A stretch of 64,000 bases of DNA from Lineus longissimus (Eukaryota > Nemertea > Pilidiophora > Heteronemertea > Lineidae): the NCBI RefSeq assembly GCF_910592395.1, contig NC_088311.1, positions 16,680,501 through 16,744,500 on the forward strand, read 5' to 3'. Shown piece by piece: positions 1-10,470 of this stretch. A program made the translations under genes and the position numbers. Each line of letters begins with the position of its first letter. Position 1 is the stretch's first letter. The notes below the pieces were generated by a model that was not told where the DNA came from, ran no database searches, and worked only from the letters and a program-made list of their open reading frames with translations.

Positions 1-1175
1 GCGGGTGCTATACATTGTGAAAGTCAGACCCAATTTCGCAACCACGTGACCACCCTGGGATCCTGGGATTTTCAAGTTTTGGGATTCAAGAGGTTAAACA
101 TGTTAAAATGAGGGTATGTAGACATTTGAAAGCAGGCGCAGATCCAAGGGGGCAATACCGGCCAAGTTGTGGGGTTATAGTTCTCAGTGCTTTATTTCAG
201 AAAAAGCTTGAAAGTTACCAGGAAATCACAACAACTTTAAAATTAGTGAATTTCACCTTGCAACTTTGCTGGCATGCCTTTTTCTCCAAGTCTTGGATCC
301 GCCCCGTGGAAAGTAAGATAGAAGTCTACCGGTAACATGGGTAATGTGGTATCTTTCTTTTGCGTATCATCTGCGCTGCTTTTGCTGGCAGCAATTTTCA
401 TTGAAAAACAACGCAAATTATATGCGTATATTCCCAGTCTTCAAGTATAAGTTGTCTCAGATGTAAATCAAAAATAGATCTCCTTAGCTGTCTTAGTGTT
501 CAGCACATGACATGTCATTTTAACATTATAATAAAACTCTATCCAAAACATTTGAGTTAAATTTGTTAAGGCGGATCAGTACAACTTGCTGCTTGCTGTC
601 AGTCTCGCCAAAATATATAACATACAGGTACTTATAAAGGTTTTGGTGACATTGATACTAAGGATATTCATAAATCAGTTGTATTTTGAATCAGTAAGTT
701 TATGCCATCCCATATCAATATTGACCTCCCTGAATTTGCATATGTGATGCACAATGGACAAACAACTTATGCGCAACCCACACATAGGTTGCACAACAAC
801 CACAATCTCTTTAACCTTTGCGTCAGCTGCACCCAACTTGCATACAAATTTCGCACAGAATGATGGCCGTATATAACATGTAACATACGCTAAATCTTCA
901 GCGCCATTTGCAAGCAACCAGTGTGTAAGCTGCCAGCATGTGGCTCACGCCACATCGGGACATTAGTTGTGTCCAGCTTACGCGAAGCAGAGGGTATGTC
1001 AGTTGTGACTGGGACTGTAACAGGAACAGAGACGTCATGGAGGTCAGTTGGTATGGAAGTTATATCAGCTGGGCTGTTCCAACTCTGGCTGATAGGGGTT
1101 CACAGGCTTATTCTGATACCAGTGTATTGTGAATCCTGCAAACTACCATCAAATGATATAATGTACTATGTGGTG
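1..1175. other. Non-coding stretch, no gene seen
   Basis: No exon-like open frame with splice sites was found on either strand. The short open frames here (for example 675-917 minus and 921-1193 plus) have no start context, family match or splice partners. The segment around 995-1015 (ending GACTGGGACTGTAA) resembles one end of the GACTTGGACTGTAG-ended MITE family seen at 19622 and 44594. Confidence 0.5.
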
Positions 1176-1404
1176 TTAAGGGTTGACCATTAACGCCATT
1201 TTGGCTAGAACTTGAAATCATACAGCAATTAGAACTCCTTCAAAACGTAGTGAATGCTCATTTCAAGGGCTGGAATCTGTTCTTTGTTTTCCAGAGAACA
1301 CCCTCCAGGGTTTTAAATGAGCATTCAATTCATTTGGAAAGATTTCTAATTGCTTTAGGATTTGGAGGTCTAGCAAAACGGCGGTACCTATGGTCAACCC
1401 TTAA
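1176..1404. mobile_element. Foldback MITE with TTAAGGGTTGACCA ends
   Basis: Both ends read TTAAGGGTTGACCAT into the element, and the arms stay complementary for roughly 90 bases (both contain AGCAATTAGAA and AATGCTCATTT). It has no coding capacity. The terminal TTAA would fit a TTAA-target family, but the element could equally be a simple foldback repeat. Confidence 0.6.
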
Positions 1405-2500
1405 ATTCTAAAACATCTGGGTTAAGAATGAACCGCAGTTTACAGTGTAAATGCACTATGTGCCTACAGTGCCTCATTTTCAATTCAGCGGTTATGGTTA
1501 CCATAACCACTTGGGTTGGAACAAAATATGGAAGCACTCAAAAAGCATTCAAAACCACATTATTCGTTCAAATTGCGTGAGTTTGGCAAGGTGACAGTTT
1601 AATGTGTTCATTAGTGAGTTGTGCTGTGTGATTATGAATATCCTAATCCTTGATCTGATTTATACCAAAAGGCACACAATGCTATCACAAGGATTACCTC
1701 ATGTTACACAAGATGCCTAGTCATATCCACACAGTTATCAAATTCTTGCAGAAGGTTCTTCAGATAACAGTTTTAGAACTTTCTTTGGTTGAATATCATT
1801 TATAGTCTTTTTCAGATTCTGGTGACACTTACCCATAGCGAGCATTTTCAGCTGTCGATCAAGCTGAGTGGCCTTAATGAGGTGATCACAGATGGAATGG
1901 CATGGATGTGACTACAAAACCAAGCCAGAATACCACCAACCGATAGTGGCTAGTAGCTACCGGTTCTGCACTGCAGCTGGCTAAGCTATTTACAATGAGA
2001 AGCCAAAGTTGGGATTCCAAAGTTGGTTGTTTAAACTCTTTAATACTTTTCATGGGACATAATTGTCAAAGGTTTGTATTGACAGTCCTACATCTTTTAT
2101 TCCTGAAAACAGTAAATTGGAAAAACTGACTATGACACTTTAAGAACTTTTATTGCCCCATGCGAGCACAATGTCCCTAGGACTTTTTATTTAACGTTTG
2201 AAATCAATGTACTGTTATAAATTCTAAGCGTCTGTTTGTTCTGAGGCACAAGCAGGATTGATTATTTTGGGCCATTTTTGCTACAGGTTTGAGACACACT
2301 CTGATGACCAATTAGTGATAATTAGGCAAGGCCGGTTTCCGGTCGTCATGGGGGCAATATACATATTTTGCTCTTACCCAATCACAACAGGACTTATGAT
2401 AAGATAATATCCACAACAAGATTATTCTGTATCATTCCAAAAGAAAATCCACACAGAAGAAGTTCTACTTGAAATTTCTACTATTGAAATCATAGTCACC
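1405..2500. other. Upstream region of the Ly6 gene, no other gene seen
   Basis: No exon was found. The 150 bases before the Ly6 ATG include a CCAAT-like element (CCCAATCAC near 2389) and an AT-rich TATACATATTTT stretch near 2360. These could belong to its promoter, but the transcription start cannot be read from sequence. Confidence 0.35.
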
Positions 2501-2549
2501 ATGTTTGCCAAAATAAGTGCCATTATCCTGCTATTTGCCTGCTTTGTTG
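2501..2549 (+). CDS. Ly6 gene exon 1 (signal peptide)
   Basis: ATG in context CACCATG, a good Kozak match. It codes the first 16 residues of the leader and breaks in phase 1 before GTAAGT. No longer in-frame ATG exists upstream in the exon. Confidence 0.88.
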
Positions 2550-4757
2550 GTAAGTCATATTGATTAAATTTAATTTTACAGTGGAGAAACTTTTTAATAC
2601 GTTTTGATTGACAACTCACATTGCATTTCAAACATTTGATGATGTCGAATTTGAAGGGTCAAGACAAGAACCCAGTAAACAACATTTTGGTAATTTTGGG
2701 AAAAAAACAGGTTTCGTTTGCACCTACCATGTTTCATGGGTGACACTAGGCTGGTGCTAAGGACATCATCTACCGACAGTCTTCTGCATTAAGCATTGTA
2801 TACTTACCAGGTTCTTGCTCTCAGTGAAGCTCCTGTTTCTTACCTTTTGCTTTTGAGGGCATTTTTGTTGGAATTTTAAGACTGTTCGTAGAACAATGCT
2901 ACATTTTAGCTTTTAGAGGGCTGTCTGATGAACAGATTGATACCAGTAACTCCATTTAATCAAAGATTTTTATTACTTTAAGTTTAATATTGCAATGATC
3001 CTTTCAATTGTCAAATTATCTTTTCCCAAAATGTTATCCTTAAGAAATGTTTATTAATGTACCAAGTAGGCCCCTATAAATTCATCCACGCATGTTGATA
3101 ATAATCAATACAAAATCAGGTTAGCAGTTCCACCCTGGCAAATTGGTGTCTGCTTTCCCAATGGACGCTCCCATTGTCCATGGTGATAATGATCTCATTT
3201 GCGTTCAGGGAAACTAACAAGGTTCAGGAAAAAATGTATTTCGGTTTTTCCTCTTGACCTGAGTGATTACAATGTTGTTTCTACAAAACCAGAGTGGTTT
3301 GCATCCCTAATTGTTGGTTACATTATTCTGTGTTCCCTGTTGGTGACTTACATGTGTATGACCTCAAATGGTAATGCACTTCAATTTGGTTTTCACAACC
3401 TAAAATATTTTCATTTGTTCCAAATATAATTTCGATTTTACTGAAATAGGTCTATAGTGTCAGTTACAATAAAATTGTTAAGAATCCACGGTGACATCTC
3501 ATGTTTTCCGTCAGCCATACAGGGATAAGTTAATGTGAATTTGTTGGAAGGTTGTCTCTGATGATTCCTGAATTCTAAAAGAATTTAGCTGATTTTTGGC
3601 CAGTGAGTTAAGCAGTGTTCTGATTACAGTTAAAGAGCATCTATAATTGTGACCTGTCACAGCAAAACCAGGCGCATGTCGCTCTGAGCTTGGCAGGTTG
3701 AGACGGACTGTTTGTTCATTTCTCTATTGTCTGCCTTTTGTGAAATATGAGCACATCAATTTCTTCCATTATCTCCTGGTCTCATTTAAGTTCATCTTCT
3801 GTGCGACATGCACCTGGTTTTGCTGACGGGTCACAATTGATAAAATCCAGTCTACTAATTCTTGATAGCGTTTAGCTAAAATGACTGATGAACTGTTGTG
3901 ACCTTTTGTGGACATGAAAGTGATTTATTTCAAAAAGTGAATTGAGTTTGGAGCTTGAATTTAATTTTGAAGTGACTAGTTCACAGTCAGTCCTTGCAGG
4001 ACACACAGTAATGATTTTGACCCTTCTCCCTCAAGAGGTTGTGACAATGACTAATTTACGTTTTGTCCTATGCAGGTTTCAGTCAGGCTTTAACTTGCTA
4101 CAAGTGTAGCAGTGCCAATGTTGGTGGTGCATTGATTAGCCTGTCAAGCAATGGGTCATCAGATGGCAACACTTGCAAAGATCCCTTCGTGGCTGGAACA
4201 AACTTCACAACAGAAACTTGCACCGGTTATTGCGTGGTAGGTATTAGAACATGGCAACTTCTTTGGCTTGGCAACATTCTAAATCTTCATGGCACTTTTT
4301 TAAAGGCTAGGGACTTTCCACTCACGAAATCCTCAGAGTAAGAAGATGTTCCCACAATTCTTTCAGTTCCGTTGGAAAACAATAAGGAATCACTATAGAG
4401 TAAGGTATCCAGTGAATGTTTAAATGTCATAAATGACACAGATAAGTTGTACGAAAAGTCGTATACATGTACATATCTGGATCTGCAAATTTTGATTGGA
4501 ATTGCAGATTTGTTGTATCAAATTGATTCTTTTCACTCTTACATCTTCTTCAGAAAACCATAGGAGGTGCCTTTGGCTTGGAGGCTTTTGAACGAAGCTG
4601 CAAATCCTCGTGTGTGGCTGCAGACTCCGATTTCTTCGGTATCCGAGCCTACACAGGATGCTGCCAGACGGATTACTGTAACAGTGCTACATTTATGTCC
4701 GGCAGTGTCGCCCTCATCCTCAGCTTGGCTGCTTTGGTGCAGTGGTTCCAGAACTAA
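2501..4757 (+). CDS. Ly6/uPAR three-finger domain protein, GPI-anchored (3 exons)
   Basis: Coding parts join 2501-2549, 4076-4236 and 4554-4757, giving 137 residues and a TAA stop. Residues 1-21 are a hydrophobic signal peptide. The mature part starts LTCYKC and has ten cysteines, ending in CCQTDYCN, the hallmark CCxxxxCN end of Ly6/uPAR domains. Two N-glycosylation sequons are visible (NGSS, NFT). A short hydrophobic tail after CNS (about residues 113-137) fits a GPI-attachment signal, so the product is expected on the outer cell surface. Donors are GTAAGT and GTAGGT and acceptors TGCAG and TTCAG, with phases 1 and 0. Ly6 proteins act as surface co-receptors, channel modulators or gamete proteins; which applies here cannot be told. 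The tail argues against a secreted venom-type three-finger protein. Confidence 0.88.
3650..3834. mobile_element. MITE with TGACCTGTCACAGC-type ends in Ly6 intron 1
   Basis: The left end reads TGACCTGTCACAGCAAAACC and the right end is its near-complement, GGTTTTGCTGACGGGTCA. A second copy lies at 24778-24962. About 185 bases, non-coding. Confidence 0.65.
4076..4236 (+). CDS. Ly6 gene exon 2 (first cysteines of the domain)
   Basis: The acceptor is CCTATGCAG and the donor GTAGGT after codon GTG (phase 0). It codes LTCYKC through the CTGYC segment, that is the first five cysteines of the domain and both N-glycosylation sequons. A second possible donor four bases downstream (GTATTA) would break the frame of exon 3. 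Confidence 0.87.
4554..4757 (+). CDS. Ly6 gene exon 3 (CCxxxxCN motif and GPI tail)
   Basis: The acceptor is ATCTTCTTCAG and the exon is read in phase 0. It codes 67 residues with five cysteines including CCQTDYCN, then a hydrophobic C-terminus, and stops at TAA 4755-4757. Confidence 0.88.
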   Translation, partial: KTIGGAFGLEAFERSCKSSCVAADSDFFGIRAYTGCCQTDYCNSATFMSGSVALILSLAALVQWFQN

Positions 4758-4814
4758 AAAGTATCGGGCATTTTTGTGCGACGTTTTAGAACTTTCACAA
4801 TACCGGTACTCATT

Positions 4815-5271
4815 TTAACTCTTTCCCTGCCAAACTCTTTCTAGAACGTTCGCAACTTCCCAACCATTTCCTGCCAAACTCGTTCCAGAACGAAATGGTT
4901 TGTTCTCCGTCATAACACCAGATGTCATCTCGGTACTGTACCAGGAAATGGTTTGGTTGAGGCTTCCTTGCAGACAATCGTCTGCTCATTCTACACATGC
5001 ATTTTGTGACTTCATCAAGTGAAAATGGCGGGAAAAACCGCATAAAACATGCAAAGTACCCCTCTGCAATGGTGATTGTTTCAATGACTACCATGGAAAA
5101 AAGCAGTACAACTGATATGTAGGCGAAAGAGAAAGCTGAGACAAAGAAAATAAAACAGGTTTCAAGGATATATGTCTTCTTGGTATTTTTCTAAAAATTA
5201 TTGAAAATCTGGTGAAAATAGTGAAAACTGGGGATATTAATTAAAAGTAGCTGTGGCAGGGAAAGAGTTAA
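4815..5271. mobile_element. TTAA-flanked, piggyBac-type non-autonomous element
   Basis: It is bounded by TTAA, with inverted ends AACTCTTTCCCTGCCA and TGGCAGGGAAAGAGTT. The same end type occurs at 51836-52358. TTAA targets and TTAACyCTTT-like ends are typical of piggyBac elements; no transposase was seen in this copy. It begins 57 bases after the Ly6 stop, so it may form much of that gene's 3' UTR. An AATAAA near 5148 lies inside it. Confidence 0.65.
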
Positions 5272-6419
5272 TAAGGTCTATCATTAGTTGTAAAATCACT
5301 TGTTGCAAAATTCAGGGAAATGGCTTTGAGAAACAAATTGTCTCATAGAGTTACTCAACCACTTTCTTGATAACATAGAGTGACTCAACCACTCTCTTGA
5401 TTACATTACAGAGAGTGGCCCGGAACTGGCCAATAGTGGTTACACACTGGCCACTTGGCGGGAGCTTATACGTAGGGACAACGTATATAACAGAAGTTGG
5501 TCGTCGATTTTTCAAACATGGAATATTTTATTGAATTAAATCTGCTTGTCCATACTAACAATCAAATTTGTGTAATTTATGACTGACACAGACAACTCGT
5601 ATGAAAAACCAACTGTTAGACATTTTTTGGCGTCATTAAAACTTTAAAACTTAATCCTAGCCGAAGATCCTGCTTTTCCAAACTTCTGGTCTAGGATTAC
5701 AAAAAAAAATTAAATCATTTAGAATTAGGCCCCCGGCAGCAGCCGCCTCAGCACATGGGGCCTAATGGTATTAGGCTAATTGTCTCAAAAGTTTTGCAAT
5801 AACAAACTCGTGGAGCTAATGTGCATTTTGCAACGTGGCATATGAGTGTATTATTTTTCGAAGAGTTTGTAATTATAACTTGCAATATTTGTATCTATCT
5901 GATTTATATCATGTGTTTTTCAATAAAATTGTTAAATACAGCAAGGATTGTTGGTTCTTGAAAGCCACAGATTAGGACTAAAGTGTCCCATGACTAAAGT
6001 GTCCTATATCCGTTGGTTTAATAGGTCATTCACTGGCTGTTATTTTTTGTTGTACAATCTATTAGTGACAGGACAATTTGTCAATGAACCATTCGTTCCC
6101 AAAAATTATTTGTATCACGTCAATTCATCTTCCTCAAAAAATTCATCCCAAAGGATAATTCCTCCCCAGGAATACTGGCCTCCCAAATTAAACTGCAGGT
6201 TGTCAGATACTGTAGTTTAACTTGGTGGCCAAAAATCTTACTTATTTGAGGAAGTATAGGTCAACCAAAATAAACTGCAGTAACTTCAGATACTGCTCTT
6301 TAATTTGGTATAACAGAACACAGCAGTACTACACCAGTTTGGGGCCAATTTTGGCGTCCAGAATGGGGTGCATGCAGTGTCTCTTGGGAGGGCAGAATGG
6401 TCTCCCCTTTTACAATTCA
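5272..6419. other. Non-coding stretch, no gene seen
   Basis: AT-rich sequence without splice-flanked open frames. A short direct duplication (ACTCAACCACT, about 5346-5400) and an AATAAA at 5922 are the only notable marks. The second half approaches the satellite and already holds loose copies of its motif. Confidence 0.45.
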
Positions 6420-9400
6420 TCCTCATTGACAGTCTGTCCCTAAGGACATTTATCTCAGCCTCTCCATTGACAGTCTGTTCTGTCCCAAGGACAATTTATC
6501 CACAAAGACAATTCTTTCTGAATGACAGTTTGTTCCCAAGGACAAATAAGGACGGTCTGTCTCCTAGGACAATTTATCCACACAGATAGTCTCTCCCCAA
6601 GGACAATCTTTCTCTTTGGAAAATACATCCACAAGGATAGGCCGTCTACAAGGACAATTCAGTACAGTCTTGTCTCATAGGACAATTTATCCACAAGGCT
6701 AGTCTGTCCCCAAGGACAATTCAGGACAGTCTATCTCATCCACAAGGATAGTCTGTCCCCAAGGACAAGTCGGGACAATCTGTCTCCTAGGAAAATTCAA
6801 CCACAAGGAAAGTGTCCCCGAAGACAATTCATGAAAGTCTGTCTTTTTGGGCAATATTCATCCACAAGGACAGTCTGTCCCCAAAGACTATTCTGGACAG
6901 TCTGTTTCCAAGGACAATTCAGGATAGTCTATCTCCTGTGACACATTTCATCCACAAGGATAGTCTCTCCCCAAGGAAAAGTTAGGACAATCTTTTTCTT
7001 TGGAAAATTTATCCACAAGGATAGTTTCTCCCAAAGGACAATTCAGAACAGTCCGTCTCCAAGGACAATTCGGTACAGTCTGTCTCCTTGGAAAATTTAT
7101 CCACAAGGCTAGTCTGTCCCCAAGGACAATTCAGGACTGTCTATCTCATCCACAAGGATAGTCTGTCCCCAAAGACAAGTCAGGACAATCTGTCTCCTTG
7201 GAAAATTCACCCACAAAGAATAGTCTGTCCCCAAGGACAATTCATGAAAGTCTGTCTTCTTGGGCAATATTCATCCGCAAGGATAGTAGTCCCCAAAGAC
7301 TATTCAGGACAGTCTGTCCCCAAGGACAATTTAGGATAGTCAATCTCCTGTGACACATTTCATCCACAAGGATAGTCTCTCCCCAAGGAAAAGTCAGGAC
7401 AATCTATCTCATCCACAAGGATAGTCTGTCCCCAAGGACAAGTCAGGACAATCTGTGTCCTTGGTAAAGTCATCCACAAGGATGATGTCCCCAAGGACAG
7501 TTCATGAAAGTCTGTCTTCTTGGGCAATATTCATCCACAAAGATAGGCTGCCCCCAAAGACTATTCTAGACAGTCTGTCCCCAAGGACAATTGATAGTCT
7601 ATCTCCTGTGACACATTTCATCCACAAGGATAGTCTCTCCCAAAGGACAATGCAGAACAATCTTTCTCTTTGGAAAATACATCCACAAGGATAGTTTGTC
7701 CCCAAGGACTATTCAGGACAGTCTATCTCATCCACAAGGATAGGTTTTCCCCATGACAAGTCAGGACAATCTGTCTCCTTGGAAAATTCACCCACAAAGA
7801 ATAGTCTGTCCCAATTACAATTCATGAAAGTGTGTCTTCTTGGAAAATATTCATCCACAAGGATAGTCTGTCCCCAAAGACTATTCTGGACAGTCTGTCC
7901 CCAAGGACAATTCAGGACAGTCTATCTGCTGTGACACATTTCATCCACAAGGATAGTCTCTCCTCAAGGAAAAGTCAGGACAATCTTTCTCCTTGGAAAA
8001 TTCATCCACAAGAATAGTGTCCCCAAGGACAGTTCATGAAAGTCTGTCTTCTTGGGCAATATTCATCCACAAGGACAGTCTGTCCCCAAAGACTATTCAG
8101 GACAGTCTGTCCCCAAGGACAATTCAGGATAGTCTATCTCCTGTGACACATTTCATCCACAAGGATAGTCTCTCCCCAAGGACAATGCAGAACAATCTTT
8201 CTCTTTGGAAAATACATCCACAAGGATAGTCTGTCCCCAAGGACTATTCAGGACAGTCTATCTCATCCACAAGGATAGGCTTTCCCCATGACAAGTCAGG
8301 ACAATCTGTCTCCTTGGAAAATTCACCCACAAAGAATAGTCTGTCCCCAGTTACAATTCATGAAAGTCTGTCTTCTTGGGCAATATTCATCCACAAAGAT
8401 AGGCTGCCCCCAAAGACTATTCTGGACAGTCTGTCCCCAAGGACAATTCAGGACAGTCTATCTCCTGTGACACATTTCATCCACAAGGATAGCCTGTCCC
8501 CAAGGAAAAGTCAGGACAATCTTTCTCCTTGGAAAATTCATCCACAAGAATAGTGTCCCCAAGGACAGTTCATGAAAGTCTGTCTTCTTGATCAATATTC
8601 ATCCACAAGGACAGTCTATCCCCAAAGACTATTCTGGACAGTCTGTCCTCAGGGACAATTCAGGATAGTCTATCTCCTGTGACACATTTCATCCACAAGG
8701 ATAGTCTCTCCCCAAGGACAATGCAGAACAATCTTTCTCTTTGGAAAATACATCCACAAGGATAGTTTGTCCCCAAGGACTATTCAGGACAGTCTATCTC
8801 ATCCACAAGGATAGGTTTTCCCCATGACAAGTCAGGACAATCTGTCTCCTTGGAAAATTCACCCACAAAGAATAGTCTGTCCCCAATTACAATTCATGAA
8901 AGTCTGTCTTCTTGGACAATATTCATCCACAAAGATAGGCTGCCCCCAAAGACTATTCTAGACAGTCTGTCCCCAAGGACAATTCAGGATAGTCTATCTG
9001 CTGTGACACATTTCATCCACACGGATAGTCTCTCCCCAAGGAAAAGTCAGGACAATCTTTCTCCTTGGAAAATACATCCACAAGGATAGTCTCGTCCCCA
9101 AGGACTATTCATGAAAGTCTGTCTTCTTGGGCAATATTCATCCACAAGGACAGTCTGTCCCCAAAGACTATTCATAACAGTCTGTCTCAAAGGACAATTC
9201 AGGACATTCTGCCTCCTAGGACATTTTATCCACAAGGCTAGTCTGTCCCCAAGGACAATTCAGGACAGTCTACCTCATCCACAAGGTTAGTCTGTTCCCA
9301 AGAGAAGTAAGAACAATCTGTCTCCTTGGAAAATTCATCCACAAGGATAGTGTCCCCAAGGACAATTCATGAAAGTCTTATTGGGCAATATTCATCCACA

Positions 9401-9715
9401 AGGACAGTCTATCCCCTGAGACTGTTCTGGACAGTCTGTCCCCTAAGACTGTTCTTGACAGTCTGTCCCCAGAACAATTCAGGATAGTCTATCTGCTGGG
9501 ACACATTTCATCCACAAGGATAGTCTCTCCCCAAGGAAAAGTCAGGACAATCTTTCTCCTTGGAAAATACATCCACAAGGATAGTCTGTCCCAAGAACAA
9601 TTCATGAAAGTCTGTCTTCTTGGGCAATATTCATCAACAAGGACAGTCTGTCCCCAAAGACTCTTCAGGACAGTCTGTCTCCAAGGACAATTCATCCAGA
9701 TTGATAGTCTCGTGA
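6420..9715. repeat. 3.3-kb satellite with 536-base higher-order repeat
   Basis: The array is built from short monomers of two kinds: about 27 bases (AGTCTGTCCCCAAGGACAAT plus ATTCAGGAC-like) and 33-37 bases (AGTCTATCTCC... CATCCACAAGGAT). The landmark GAAAGTCTGTCTTCTTGG recurs at about 7506, 7826, 8038, 8362, 8574, 8898 and 9113, that is alternating steps of about 212 and 324, a higher-order period of about 536 bases. Left and right ends are more diverged. Open frames inside it (up to 79 residues) are products of the periodicity, not genes. Confidence 0.9.
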
Positions 9716-10094
9716 ATTTTTTTGTTCTACAGTAGCCCACACCTGCTCCCATTCTCCCGACAGAGTCTAACATAGACATCAGCATCCATTCGATGCAAAC
9801 GGAGTACACACCCAACTCATTCGCGATGACATCTACATTCAGTGCTACCAAGGCAATACGTACATATAAAAGTAGACAATAATCACATCATTAATCCTTT
9901 TATTTCAACAAAAGAATGTAGTGGACAGAATAAGTTAAACTGTGAACATACACAGATTATGTGCTTCTTTTTACAGCTTTACTACCTATTAATCTTCATT
10001 CTACATTATCAATAAGGACACCACTTGGTTCCACTTCATAATATATTTAATTCCAAATTGGGTTCTTTTCAGTGAAATATACACAATCATGATT
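9716..10094. other. Satellite flank, no gene supported
   Basis: A 120-residue open frame on the minus strand (9851-9489) runs from unique sequence into the satellite. Only its first 40 or so codons are non-repetitive, and there is no donor or family match, so it is not called. Confidence 0.35.
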
Positions 10095-10470
10095 TCAGGG
10101 GGAGCATATCTATGTTCCCCGGTACCTATGTTCCCCAGGTACCTATGTTCCCAGTACCTATGTCCGCAAAGAAAAGTGTGTTTTTTGTGATACGGTTTGT
10201 TTCCACAAATTCCTGGACCTCACAGAATGAAGTCACTGAATTCCAAGAAATTGCAATTCCCAGAAATCCCCCAAAAAGCAGAGTTTCAGTATTTTTTTTG
10301 TATTAAAAGACATTTTTACTCAGCATTATTCATTAAGGTGCACACGCCTTTGCTTTAAATTGCTACATACACTGTACCATAAAAACTATATGGGTGAACA
10401 TAGGTACCTCTTGGGGGAAGATTGGTACAGGGTAACATAGGTACTGGGGAACATAGGGATGACCCGATTT
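10095..10470. mobile_element. Foldback repeat with GGTACCTATGTTCCC motif
   Basis: The left side has three tandem copies of GGTACCTATGTTCCC. The right side (10395-10465) has the complementary GGGAACATAGGTACC-like copies. The arms are short and imperfect and the centre is unrelated, so this is a foldback element or old MITE. Confidence 0.5.

Noticed and set aside
2501..4757. Ly6-type gene as a venom three-finger toxin
   Set aside because: The C-terminal hydrophobic GPI-type tail and isolated single-copy context fit a membrane-anchored Ly6 protein, not a secreted toxin.
7088..9235. Series of 60-80-residue open frames on both strands in the 7-9 kb region
   Set aside because: They repeat the same peptides (for example SLSPRTIQDSLSP, FIHKDSLSP) because they are translations of the satellite; no start context, splice sites or variation pattern of a coding repeat.
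9489..9851. 120-residue minus-strand open frame beside the satellite
   Set aside because: Two thirds of it is satellite; the unique part has no splice site or family likeness.
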